DNA of 64,000 nucleotides from Ophioceras dolichostomum (Eukaryota; Ascomycota; Sordariomycetes; Magnaporthales; Ophioceraceae): NCBI GenBank assembly GCA_003049485.1, contig PYST01000021.1, positions 124,001 through 188,000 of the forward strand, in the 5' to 3' direction. Every line of letters starts with the position of its first letter. The stretch's first letter is position 1. The notes below the pieces were generated by a model, which was not told where the DNA came from, searched no databases, and was given only the letters and a program-made list of their open reading frames with translations. Position numbers and translations under genes: made by a program. Below, piece by piece: positions 11,524 through 21,957 of this stretch.

Positions 11524-13685
11524 AGTTGCGGCTCGCTGCGTGCGTGGTATGAAATCGATCCGGAAAAGGCGAGGAAGACGTTTTGCTACGCTCAGGAACA
11601 GGAGGGAGGGCTCGTCAGTGGAATGGTTTGGGTAGTGGAGGGTGTGCTGAGCGTTTGGGTGCGCTAGGGGGCAGAAGAGTGGTGAGGGGCACTCACTGTG
11701 GTAGTCGTGGCACACTGCTAGAAGTGTGGGGGGAGATGCCGGGCAAAGGTGCGACGCTGGGCAACAGGTGTGTGTTCTCCAGCCCAGGGGCTCGATCTGT
11801 CGTCGTGGGGTATGGGTGCTATCTTCGTGGGCAGTATGCGCCGATAGATTCCGGGGGAGGGGAAAAGGAGGGAGAGGGAAAAAAGAGGAGAGAGAGAGAG
11901 AAGGAGAGAGAAGAGAGAGGGCCAAACTCTCGAGCCAACCATGACCAAACTGGTCTTCTAAATAAGAAATCAGCTCCCCCCTCCGACCTTGACTGGTCGA
12001 GGGGGTTGAACACACGTGGGTAGAAAGATATGATGCGATGAATCTAATTTCTCTTCATCCAACTGCCACTTGGCACTTTGGTCCGAATGACATGAAGAAT
12101 TTTTTCACGAGGCGTGCCCGCTTTCTCTTTTTTTCTTCTTGTTGTTTCGTCAGCCAGGCTCTTTTCTTCACGCGCCGGTCCAGCTCTCATGCACCAGCCC
12201 CTCACAACCTCCTGATCTCGCGCTCTGCAGTCCCCCGCTTGAGACAGTGGGGGGCAGTCGCCCTGAAGGTGACACTACAGTAGTTGAGCAAATCAGTTCC
12301 CCAAATGGACGCAGAACCATACAGTTCGTGTGGAAGGCGCCCAGAGTCCGCCTCGCTCTGATTTTTTCACTCCTCTGAGCGAGTTATCCGGTGCGGGATT
12401 TTAGGCACCGTAGAGCAGTCTCGCTGTCTGAAATTTATCTAACCAGAGAATTCCTCTCTCCGGTCTCGAGACCTCTTCTTCGTTGACTTGATTTGGCTCT
12501 TTAACGAACGAAGCTAAACCAGGTGAGGCTTCCCCATCTTGAACTCGCTGAGGAGCTTTTTTTCACGTAGCATTGCAGCCGGTACCTAGGCCGAGACAAC
12601 GGCCACCCCCCTCGACGACTATTTGCATGCGCGTACGACATCTCTGCAGTAGAGACATGAACCAGCCAAGCTCTTCCCCTAAGCCCCCCTGGACGGTGCG
12701 CGATTTTTTCGCCAAAAAGGCACAGAGATTTGATTGGAGCTGTGGACAGCTCGAGGACTGGTGCAGCGTAAGCTATTGCTCAGAGTTTTAGTCACCGTTG
12801 CTTTTCGCCTATCCGGACGCTCTATGTGAGACATTGACTCCAGGCCTGCAGGTCGAGCAGGGTCCAACAAAACAAATCGGGCTTGTCATATGAGGGTCTG
12901 CAGCATCACTGGAAAAAAGGGAAAAAGAGGGGATAGGAGCACAAGCTCCGGCCACCCATTGCGCCACGAGTCTTGCGGGGGAAGCACGAATGGCTGCACA
13001 TTCGACTCGACGATGACAGATACAGAGTTGCACGGCACACCGAGAAGGAATTGGGTATCTAGCCAAACAAGCAGGCTGCTTCACCAGCATGCTGTGCTCC
13101 GGACATCGGCCAGAGAAGCGTTTGTTGGTTCGCGAGCGACGGTGTGCTAGAGCCTGGAACGCTTGTTCATGGCGGTGTGGTGGGGTTGGGCTCCGTTGGT
13201 ACCTGATGATGACTACCCTTCAGATAGGTTGGCACCGCCGCCTACCTTCGACACAACTTTCGTGCCGGGATTGTGAGGCCGGCTCGGTTGGTTTAGGGTG
13301 ACGGGATGGAGGTGTGAAAAATTCAGGTCACAAGAGCGCTGGTGGCCTTCCTGAGGTAGCAATCAAGGTGTGCTAGACCTGGGTTTGCGTCGAGGGGTGT
13401 AGATAGCGGATAAGCTTCCTTCGAGATTGAGGAATGAAGGGGAAATAGACAAACGCAAGAGCAAAGGAAATGAGAGAATGAAATCTCATCGTTTCTATCC
13501 ATTGGTGCTTCAGCTCCCCCGTCGGCATCACGCAGGGCAAGCTTGGCCGGGCTGGCGTGGCTTTGACGGTCAGACGACACACAAAAAAAAATACCTCTCT
13601 CCGGCAAACACCGCGGATATGCCGACCGAAAATGAAGGCGTCTAATCAAACAAGATAGCGAAGGATCTCATTACGTACGAGCTGA
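11524..13685. other. Gene-poor region
   Basis: 2.2 kb upstream of the hypothetical gene. It includes a GA-rich tract around 11870-11930 that probably belongs to the 5' leader. Only short open frames are present on both strands and none resembles a known protein. Confidence 0.45.
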
Positions 13686-14414
13686 AGCTCTGAGTTCGCC
13701 TGGCCGTATGCCTCCCGTATCGCGACCCGTCGCTTCAAGATATGTACCTACGGTGTAACGCCGGATTGGTGTGGTCGTGACTTTCGATGCCGTCATCGCT
13801 CGAACCACAGCACCACTCGCATCCGCAATCCCCAGCCCCAGACTGCGGATGGACCCACACCGGCAAGACTGGAGCCGCCCACAGAAGCCTTCCAGAAGCT
13901 TTTCCCCTCAAGGTGCTACCTTCCAGCACTGCAAGGGTCATATCGTTCCGAACCTTGGCCAATCCAGGGCCTCTTCTATAAGCCACCGGTTTCTCAGGTC
14001 GTAGCGATCTCATCCGTTATCGTCAACGGCTTTCCCGTCAACCAGGCAGGACAGACTCGGTATCTCAAGTTTGAACGCTTACCATATCATTTCCGTAACT
14101 GGATCAAAGTTCTCCGCGGGTTCAGATATGCACAGCGAGTAGACGACAGGCTTGGGCTTTTTTGGGGCCTTCTGCTGATGATGGGCCAACCCGTTTTGGA
14201 TGGAACAGGCAGGCTCCATCCGAACTCTTCGATAACTTGTGGTCATCAAGACCACATGATAAACAAATGGAAGCGCTACACCAGATCTTCGCTTCTCACG
14301 ATCTCGAAAGAGTCCCTGCGGACTCCCGAGACGATATCCTTCCTCCGAGACATGTCTCTGCAGTATCTAGGTACCCAGGTCTGGTTACTGCGCCCCAAGG
14401 TCGAGAAAGAGTGA
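13686..14414 (+). other. Unexplained 242-codon open frame without an early ATG
   Basis: Reading codons from 13686, there is no stop until TGA at 14412-14414, but the first ATG is at 14178. The conceptual product is not low-complexity and contains segments such as VIVNGFPVNQAGQTRYLKF, LPYHFRNWIKVLRGF and DRLGLFWGLLLMMGQPVLD. I recognise no family. It could be an internal or terminal exon whose partners I failed to find, a gene remnant that lost its start, or chance. The antisense strand is also partly open, which weakens the coding argument. Confidence 0.3.
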
Positions 14415-15177
14415 TGCCACTTTGCCCTGCGTAATCTCGCCCTGGGCGAATCGTGGTTGTTAGACCGGTGCCCCGTCATCAGCCACATCGAGGACAACCG
14501 CCGACGGCCGCCCTCTTGCCATTTGCAGCAGTAGCAGCTTAAGAGAGACGTTGTGTAGGTAGCCATGAAGAACGTCCAGCGGCGGTTTACTTCATAGGAG
14601 GCGAATGCCGCGCTCTTGGTCGAGGCCGCGAGCCAGATCAAGCAAGCAGAGCTTCACGAACATTGGCTAGCACCTAGACTCATCTGCTCCCTCCGTAGGG
14701 GCAGGTAGGTACCTCCAGGTATATTGCTCTCAATCGTGACGATAATCAGATGGCGGTCTTTAACCAGCTTCACAATCCCATTTGAGGTCTCCCTACTGTC
14801 GGCTCTGTTAAAAGAGAGTTCGACTTGCAGAGCATGGTCGAGTTTTCTTGTTGGTTTTCCACTTAGAGGCTAAATAACAGGTATTCTATCACAACGTGAA
14901 CAGATTCGATAACCCTCGACTCATAGGGAGCCGGAACTTAGTGCTGGCGTACAACGATGACGTACAACGACGACGTATAACGACGACGGGGAAGAGAGCG
15001 GGATCGAATTTCCGTCCTGGGAGGACCCGACCGGCCCAGGGTCCTGCGCCACCTGCTGTCAGGCCCTACCAGCGCAGATATCTAGCCACGATATGAGACG
15101 TGATCCACTGCTGGTGCTGGACCATCGTGCAGATGGTTGTCTATAAGACACTTTCAAGCCCAAATCCAATCTCATAG
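14415..15177. other. Intergenic region with a short tandem repeat
   Basis: No gene is seen. A GGTAGGTACCT motif lies near 14705 and the small tandem repeat listed next lies inside this stretch. Confidence 0.45.
14949..14987 (+). repeat. 13-bp tandem repeat, three copies
   Basis: Three consecutive units of GTACAACGACGAC; the first copy has one change (GATGAC) and the third has GTATAAC. No function is evident. Confidence 0.85.
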
Positions 15178-15875
15178 AACGTCCTCAGCATCGTCAAGGA
15201 ATTTCGCCGGCCGGACGACGCGCTGGAGGAAGGGAAGTGGGAAGAGGAGTTGAGGCTGACGCCCGCGCTCGCGCGGAAGATGCTGCGTGACGTGCGCGCT
15301 GCAGCAGCTCGGCATCTTCAGCATCGACGTCGCCGCGCGCCAGCTGGTCAACGGCAAAATCAGCGATTTCAGCACGGCCGTAACAACACCGCATTTCCTT
15401 TCGACGCCAGAGCTGAACCCGCACCTGACGCCGGCTATGCCGAGGACCATGGAGCTCTACACGTTCGAACTGCCCATCAAGGACTATTACGACTTTGATC
15501 TCATGGTATTGGACTGGAACCAAACCTTTGCGGAGCGGAAGGGCCGCATCATTTCTGTACACGCGTTTCCCGGCGGCGGTGTCACGTACAATCGCAAACC
15601 AAGGTATAACCTGAGGAAAACGGCCGCACGGGAACGGGACCGCCTCGTCACTTTCGTCGACCCGAGACGGTACAACTGGAGGATGACCCGTGGGGGATCA
15701 AGCGCCGACGCCTGGAAGCCCGGCCTCTTAGCTGGGTTTACGACAGCGGTGACAGCGTTGAAAATGCGGACTTACGGGACGGCCGAGTTTCGCTGTGTGG
15801 TTCAGAGTGGGATTACAAAGACGGTTTATATTTCCGCGTACGGACGACACCAGCTAGCTCGCTTCTCTTTGTCAA
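15178..15875 (+). pseudogene. Kinase-like hypothetical protein remnant, frameshifted
   Basis: The first frame reads SIVKEFRRPDDALEEGKW and continues through LTPALARKMLRDVRA. Near 15298-15302 the protein-like signal jumps to another frame and continues as LQQLGIFSIDVAARQLVNGK, then SDFSTAVTTPHFLSTPELNP, then TFVDPRRYNW. This order resembles the degenerate catalytic loop and 'DFS' segment of a fungal kinase-like family often labelled Fta2-like or protein kinase-like; that assignment is from memory and tentative. A TAG precedes the first segment at 15175-15177, in a context (CTCATAG) that could be a 3' splice site, so an upstream exon may exist. No N-terminal kinase lobe was found. A one-base shift without splice signals suggests a pseudogene. 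Confidence 0.5.
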
Positions 15876-15944
15876 GTAGGTGGGTGTGGAGGTATGTACA
15901 GGATATTTGCTCGTCCCTCGCCCATTCACGCCCCCATACTCGTG

Positions 15945-16360
15945 CTATCTCCAAACATCCCGCGCTTGTCCGTCATTCGGAGCAGCGAACCCTACCGGGT
16001 CCACTACATCGAGGTCGTTGATAAAGGCGTCGAGATTCGGGTTGAAGAGGTCGTTCGAGTCGAACTTCGAGGAGCCCACCGACCTGCCCCACCGCCGCTC
16101 TCGCGAGAACCGTCGCCCGGAGTCCCGGCCGCATTTGCAGCTGGTGTGGGCCTCCACGCCGACCCCTGGTTCGAGTAGCGGTGGCGACGCACCCAGCCGT
16201 CCTGGTCGTTATCGTCGTTATTGTCGTCAAGGAGGCGTCTCTCCCACCCGTTGATCCCGACTACGTCGTCCTGGGGCACCAGAGCGCGGTTTTGAGGAGC
16301 CAACAGGGCCAACACGCACAGCCACACGGCGCGAGGTCCGTCGGAACAGGTTTGCAAAAA
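15945..16360 (-). pseudogene. Possible antisense gene remnant with a frame change
   Basis: On the minus strand one frame reads RAVWLCVLALLAPQNRALVP and then GINGWERRLLDDNNDDNDQD. Near 16165-16180 the protein-like signal passes to the next frame and ends with SSKFDSNDLFNPNLDAFIND before a stop at 15945. No family is recognised and no convincing start or intron was found. Poly-A and poly-G tracts at 16357-16390 lie at its upstream edge. Low confidence; it may be chance. Confidence 0.2.
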
Positions 16361-17466
16361 AAAAACATTTGCTAGGAAGGGGGGGGGGGTGTATGTCCTC
16401 ATCGAACGGATGGGCAGCAGAGATAACACACCTAGGTGATGTCGAAGACATAAAGATGAGAGATCGAGCCCCGGGGCCCCGGGACATTCGCCCCCTGCTT
16501 TACTTTCTCTGGCCACCGCCGTCCATCATTCATCAACGACCTTGACGCGTACGCTTGCTAGAAAATCTGCTGAGCCCACTCAAACGAGTCCTATCCAAAC
16601 GTAAGTAAACCTCTTGTGATTCCCTCCAAGAATCTCTGAAATCCTCTCCGAGGACAATCTCTAGAACAGCCTCTGGCTGGGTTGCTATTTGCGGCCCTGT
16701 TGCACCAAATCACACTTACAAACCCGACGGCTGGTATCAGGTGCTGCGAGGTTTTGGCTCTCGCAATGGATTCGTCGCGCCGACAGCCCTGATAATCGTG
16801 GTTCGTGGCCACGAAGCTGGCTAAGGAGGACTACTACACCTGGCGCATCCAAACCGGCGACCCCAATAGCGTTGGGAGTCATGGATCGCCCCCTCACCCG
16901 CCCCGCGATATCGATTTCGGTCTCGAACGCTCGTCGCGCCGTGTGACCGCGAGTGGCACAGCTGGCAACGCGCCCGCGAAGGGAAAGGGATATCTGTCTC
17001 AGTGAGGTCCTTCAAGGAAGAGACAACCGAGATTCACAAGTTGGGACAAGGTGGCAACTGATCATCGGACGGTCCTCAGATCCATTCAAATCCCAACACG
17101 TGTCAGACGGGAGGAGTCTGCTTGCTGGTGGCAGTGGTGGGTGCCATTTTGTCCTTCTTCCCGTCCGCGCCCTTTGAGGAAGGGCGCGTCGCTTTCACTC
17201 TGGTCGGGTTTCCATTGCTCCGGCGGCATTGGAACAATCAATCATTCCGGCGCCTTTTTGAGAAGAGATTAGCCACCACCGTTTGCTCTGTGCCTCCATA
17301 CAGATTCAGTTGATACGTGCCCTCTCTCAATTTCCCTCCACTGTTAGAATATCTAGACAGTGGCATCCTAGCACGAACTGTGCTGCCATCGACCCCAACT
17401 CTCATCATCATTCGCTGCGCCCTTCCCATACCCGCACCTCGGGAGACTCCGCCCTGATTCGACACC
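16361..17466. other. Intergenic region upstream of the isochorismatase-family gene
   Basis: 1.1 kb with a poly-A run, an 11-bp poly-G run near 16380 and short overlapping frames. A segment near 16810-17000 (LAKEDYYTWRIQTGDPNSVG) is mildly protein-like but has no supportable gene structure. Confidence 0.4.
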
Positions 17467-18474
17467 ATGGGATCAGTAGGGAAACAGCCAGACTGGCGCA
17501 GCAAGCCCCGCGAGGACCAGTCACCATGTGTGATCGGGAACCCTAAGAACTTCTGGATTTGGTCCAAGGAGGAGGGCTTCGACCTCACCCATCCGCCGAC
17601 CCCTGAGTCTGGGCCCGTCGAGGGGCGGATGAGCCTGCAGTGCGCCTATACACCCGTCATCATCGATCCCGCCAAGACGGCGCTGTTGATCATCGACCTC
17701 CAAAACTACGACATGTCGAAGGAGCTGGGCAACGACAAGGAATCTTATTACGCCGCCGAGAAAATAATCTTGGGACGCGCCATTCCGTCCGCGCGCCAGG
17801 CCGGGATCCAGGTCGTGTGGGTTACGACGGGGTACTCGGACGCGGACCTCGAGGAGATGGACCCCGCCGTGTTCAAGACGTTCAACTTCGAGCCGGTAAT
17901 AACCGATAAGGACTGGGCTAAGCTCCCTCCCGGGGAAGGCTACAGCAACAAGGGCGAGTACCGCAATCTCCTCGGCATTGGCGAGGACATCGGCCAGGTC
18001 GAACTCGAGAATGGGACCAAGATCGAGGCTGGGCGGATCCTCATCCGGGGCGAGTAGAACAGCTGGCTCCATAAGCCTCTGGCGGATGCGTACGAGGATG
18101 GGAAGGCAACCGCGGCCCGCCCTGGTATCCAATTCTACAAAAACCGCAGCTCCGGGATGTGCAACCGCATGACCGGCGTCACGGACTACCTGACTCGGAA
18201 CAACCTCCGGACCCTGCCCTTCACCGGCATCAACATTGACCAGTGCGTCATGGGGACTCTCCAGGACGCCTATCTGCGCGGATTCGACACTATCATGCTC
18301 AAAGACGGATGCGTCACTGATAGCCCGCACTATGCGCAGTGGAACTGCGAGTACAACGCGAGCAACAGATGGGGCTTCTTGCTCAGTTGCCAAGACCTCG
18401 CCGAAGCCGTGTCTGAGCATTTGACGTTGCGAAATGATACATCTTTGGACATTGCGGCATCTGTCCAACTGTAA
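17467..18474 (+). pseudogene. Isochorismatase-family cysteine hydrolase interrupted by TAG
   Basis: Members of this superfamily hydrolyse amides or vinyl ethers with an Asp-Lys-Cys triad. The frame runs from ATG 17467 to TAA 18474 (335 codons of coding length) and is broken only by TAG at 18055-18057 (codon 197). Before the stop come AKTALLIIDLQNYDMSKELG (Asp77 region) and AGIQVVWVTTGYSD. After the stop the same frame resumes with NSWLHKPLADAYEDG, FYKNRSSGMCNRM (probable Lys) and GINIDQCVMGTLQDAYLRGF (nucleophile Cys near 260). The break falls where relatives usually have Trp (RGxWN, from memory), so TGG to TAG is likely. All catalytic residues survive, suggesting recent inactivation, readthrough or a sequencing error. 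There is no splice pair that would remove the stop. A poly-T tract follows at 18522. Confidence 0.8.
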
Positions 18475-18568
18475 GCTTGGTTGTAGGTGAAGGGGGAAAC
18501 ACCAGTTGCTCCAACTACTAGTTTTTTTTTTTTTTCTGTCCCTTTCGCGTTTGTGTTTGCTTGTTTTT

Positions 18569-20003
18569 ATGCAGGATTGGCTCTCCAACTCTGCCCTAGG
18601 CGTTAAAAGCTGCCTGCAGGCAGTGAAGGAGTGTTACGAGGGTCAGCAACAATACAATGACCAGGTAGGGGGGGGGGNNNNNNNAAGGGGGGGGGGGGGG
18701 GGGGGGGGAAGAAATTCAATAGTCTCCTACTCTTCGGGAAACCCGCAGCTCTCCCATTACGTCCACCTAAGGATGTACCTATTGTTTGCGTAACTGATCG
18801 AACCTGTCGCCGTTAAGACTTGTCGCTCGTTCACGTTGACACCAGCTAGATGCGGGTTCCGTGAGCTCGAAGAGCTCTGCGAAGTCAGCAAGAGAGAGCT
18901 CACAACCATGCCAAACCATGAGGAGCTCTTCGACATGCGATTCTCCATCCCCTCCTACCTGGGCCAGAGCTACCTGCGAGGCGGATACCACAAAAAGGTC
19001 TAGAGAGCCTCCTCGGCTCTCTCGAGATCCGGACGCAAGACCCAAACGCGGACCTGATAGAAGTGTCCTAGGCCGAACACAACCTCGGCGAAGCTTACGT
19101 GACTATGGGCGACATGGGCGCAGCGCACCTCTGGCTCACTCGGGCCGCAGCGACGTGGAAACGCTGGTGGGCCGAGTCGCCCAGGGACCCCGGCGCGAAT
19201 CGTCGCCGTTCCAGGCCATGAGCCTGGCGACCTGTCTGCTATATATTGGCAGGCTCCAGGAGGCCAAGTCGGTCCTCTCGCCGCTGCTTGAGGTATACAT
19301 GCGCAACGCCACCGAAAACTGGGCCAATGCCGCGTAGTAAGTCCTTTGGTATCTATAGACTTCAAGGATGCCTACCCCGCTACGTACAGCCCTTGTGTGC
19401 TTGCTAGGTAGGTATTCCACTAGGCTAACGTTCAACCGGCGGTTCAACCAGTGCGGTTTACCTGCTTGGTAGGATCGAAATGACTGAGAAGGACTTCGCG
19501 ACCGCTGAGTCTCGATTCTTGGAAGCCCGGAACATATGGCTCTCACGCGACAAAGCCCGGACCAGCTACTTCAATGGGGCATGCTTGTACCGTGCCGGAT
19601 GCTGCGCTTTTGGTCAAGGGAATGTGCAAGCTGCAGTGTAAGTTCCGTGAAGTTCAACGTCAAGCCCGTCTCCTAAACCTCCCCTCCCCAGCAAGGAGTA
19701 TTGGCAGGCAATACGTCCCAACTGACCCTTGGCTCCCGTTTAAATTTCTACCCACTTAGGAAACGCCTCATGGACGCCATGGCGGTAACCGACGTTCACA
19801 AGGAGCATATGCCGGGCGAGCATACGCGTTGCCTCTACAAGCTGTCGGAAGCCTTGACCCAGGAAGGCGGCAAAGAGGCGCAGGCGGTTGAGCTACTGAG
19901 GCAAGCTGAGGCCCTATACGCCACTCGCGGATCGGAAGTCACAAGTGGTTCATCACTCACAGAGGAGGACTATGGCGGTCTGGTGCATTTGCGATCGCGC
20001 TGA
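18569..20003 (+). pseudogene. TPR-repeat protein, degenerate
   Basis: A tetratricopeptide-type protein broken in several places. A possible first exon (MQDWLSNSALGVKSCLQAVK) ends in a GTAGGG donor beside the assembly gap. The next coding stretch (ELEELCEVSKRELTTMPN, then LGQSYLRGGYHKKV) hits TAG at 19001; moving to the next frame restores LESLLGSLEIRTQDPNADLI. That frame meets a second TAG at 19069-19071, just before AEHNLGEAYVTMGDMGAAHL, a classic TPR. A further shift near 19165-19205 leads to FQAMSLATCLLYIGRLQEAK. The 3' part is intact with two clean introns (19337-19451 and 19638-19759): YAVYLLGRIEMTEKDFATAE and LYKLSEALTQEGGKEAQAVE. So the 5' half is decayed while splice sites and the 3' half remain. 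Function unknown. Confidence 0.7.
18678..18684. other. Assembly gap (7 N) inside a poly-G tract
   Basis: Seven undetermined bases are flanked by about 10 G on the left and AA followed by about 22 G on the right. This looks like a failed homopolymer assembly; the true length of sequence missing here is unknown. Confidence 0.97.
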
Positions 20004-20363
20004 TTCTTCCTTCTCACGCCGTCGCGTCCTTCATCAACCTGCCTTACCACTCTCACTTCATCCCTCAACATTGGTACTCACATCTGTACCGAGGCAGGTG
20101 CTTAGGTAGTGGTAAAGCAATGGTTTAACATTCTATGTTAATAAAAGGACCTCCCTCGTTAGCGATATCTTCGGTATCGGAAAGTTGTCAGGTATATGAA
20201 CATAGTGCAGTAGGATGGGCCTCTGATGCTTGGCAGGGAGACAATGCGTTGGGGCTTGTCGACAATTGTTCAAATTCCCCGCCCTCGGAGTCTCTCTTAC
20301 CTCCACACTTGTACGATCTCACCCGTAATCAAGACATTAATGCAAAGGCACTGTTAGCTCGTC
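20004..20363. other. Intergenic region
   Basis: 360 bp between the TPR remnant and the kinase-like gene. It presumably holds the promoter of the latter. Nothing distinctive is seen. Confidence 0.5.
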
Positions 20364-21957
20364 ATGAGTGACTACCAGGGCCTTAAGCTCCAGACGATCT
20401 GGGAAGACGATACTAAAACCACGGTGTTTGCTCAGGTTTATGGCGCCTCGCTCACCGTCATCTTCAGCTTCACCGCAGACTCAAAAAAATCTCCCTCGTC
20501 TCTGGCAACACTCGTCTGCAAAGCCTTCCACAGCCTGGATGTGCCAGATGAACAGCAATCTCTACAATTTCCTAATCACTCCAGAGCGAGGAAGCTTGTT
20601 TCCGACTCTATACAACATATCTGGGCCGACTGCGTTGAGGATGAGGCTATTTCAAATCCCGACACCGTTGTTGACCTGGATAGCGGCGATGGCTCCCTGG
20701 CAAGGATCGTCTGGAGAACTTACAGCCACCCTGCCTTCCCACGCTACCTAGAAATTCTCGCCGATGAACAATGTAGGCCTCAACTACTCCGTCCCACCCC
20801 AGCTACATGTATCATATGGACCATGCTGAGCGAGAGAGACAGCTGGAAAGATAGAAGTTCCCACTGAGCAGATCCGCAAAATACCCCTGAAAGACGTCAT
20901 CCGATATGGTAGTCTCGGGGGCAGCGCCAGAGCCCGACTCAAGAACGACCCAGACACGTACGTGCTCAAGGGGGTCGGGTTTGCCGCTATGCTTTCGCGG
21001 AGCGGCCATGGAGGCGATGCCCGGGTCCGCCGCAGAGTCCGGGGTTGGCGCAACGCCGTCAACATCCTCCTGAACGAAATGCCGGCGCATCCAAACGTGT
21101 CGCCTCCCCCGGTCGCGCAGGTAACCGTGGACAACCGGGCGGCTGGCGGGGGTCCGGGATCGTCAGAAGAGCACAGGCGCTTATTAGTGTGCGGCTGTCT
21201 GTGGCACTTACTCCCTGGCGGCGATGCGGCTGCACGAATCGATAGGAGCACCGAGGCTGGTGTGCGGCTACCCTTGGCACTGAAGGCACACTGGTGCGCG
21301 GACATGGCCGCCGCCGTGGCTCACACGCACCATGTGGCAAATCTGTACCACATGGACATCAGGCCCGGCAACTTCATCGCAGACGCAGACGACAACCTCG
21401 TCCTCGCCGGCTGGGAGCAAGTGGACGCCTCGGCCTCCACCCTAGCCCCTGAAGCCGACGGGACATACGACGTAGTTGAAGTGGATGATTTCGATCGTAA
21501 AGATGCGGGGACTGAGACATTCTCAGCCTTGGAAGCGGCGGCGGACGATGCGAGACATCGCAGGCCGTGGCTTCGCTACACCAAGTACGACGGCCTGCCA
21601 CGGTGCAACGTCCCGCCAGAAACCACCTCGGACCTGGCGGACGCTCCTCCTCCCTGGCGCGTCTGGAACGTCTTCCCTGCCTGGAACGTTGAGCATCCCC
21701 TCGCCGTGGAACTGGCAGAGGTTTTCAGCCTGGGGAGGACGATGTGGATTCTCCTCCGGCAGCCTTCGAAGGACTACTACTTCGACGAGATCCACCACCC
21801 AATCCACCTTGTGACGGATTGGGAAGACTCAGACGATGTGCCGGCGGAGTGGAGGCGATTTGTCGACAGGTGCATGTCGCTGAACCCCAATGACAGGCCT
21901 GGTGTTCTAGAAGTTGCAGGGTTCTGGGGGCGTGAATGGAAGCTCCGCCGCGATTAG
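20364..21957 (+). CDS. Kinase-like domain protein
   Basis: Two exons, 20364-20772 and 20843-21957 (507 aa), joined by a 70-nt intron with a GTAGGC donor and a GACAG acceptor; the frame is kept (an acceptor at 20830 would also fit). The C-terminal part carries a kinase-like fold signature: MAAAVAHTHHVANLYHMDIR, then PGNFIADADDNLVLAGWEQV, then a TLAPEADGTYDV segment seen in a large fungal family. The catalytic-loop Asp of YHMDIRPGNF is present. The metal-binding DFG Asp is not evident, because the position reads LAGWEQ. The end resembles a kinase C-lobe (FVDRCMSLNPNDRPGVLEVA). The N-terminal 130 residues are not recognised. This may be a pseudokinase. It is the only apparently intact gene of the accessory segment. 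Confidence 0.7.

Noticed and set aside
15000..15040. Possible tRNA T-arm (GGGATCGAATTTCC)
   Set aside because: No matching D-arm or anticodon arm upstream; the preceding DNA is a 13-bp tandem repeat.
17521..18588. 355-aa minus-strand frame opposite the isochorismatase-family gene
   Set aside because: It has no family resemblance; the plus strand carries a clear conserved domain. It is long because the sense strand is GC-rich.
20962..21957. Separate gene starting at a GTG/ATG near 20962
   Set aside because: A 70-nt intron joins it in frame to the ORF at 20364, and the upstream codons of the same frame are protein-like.
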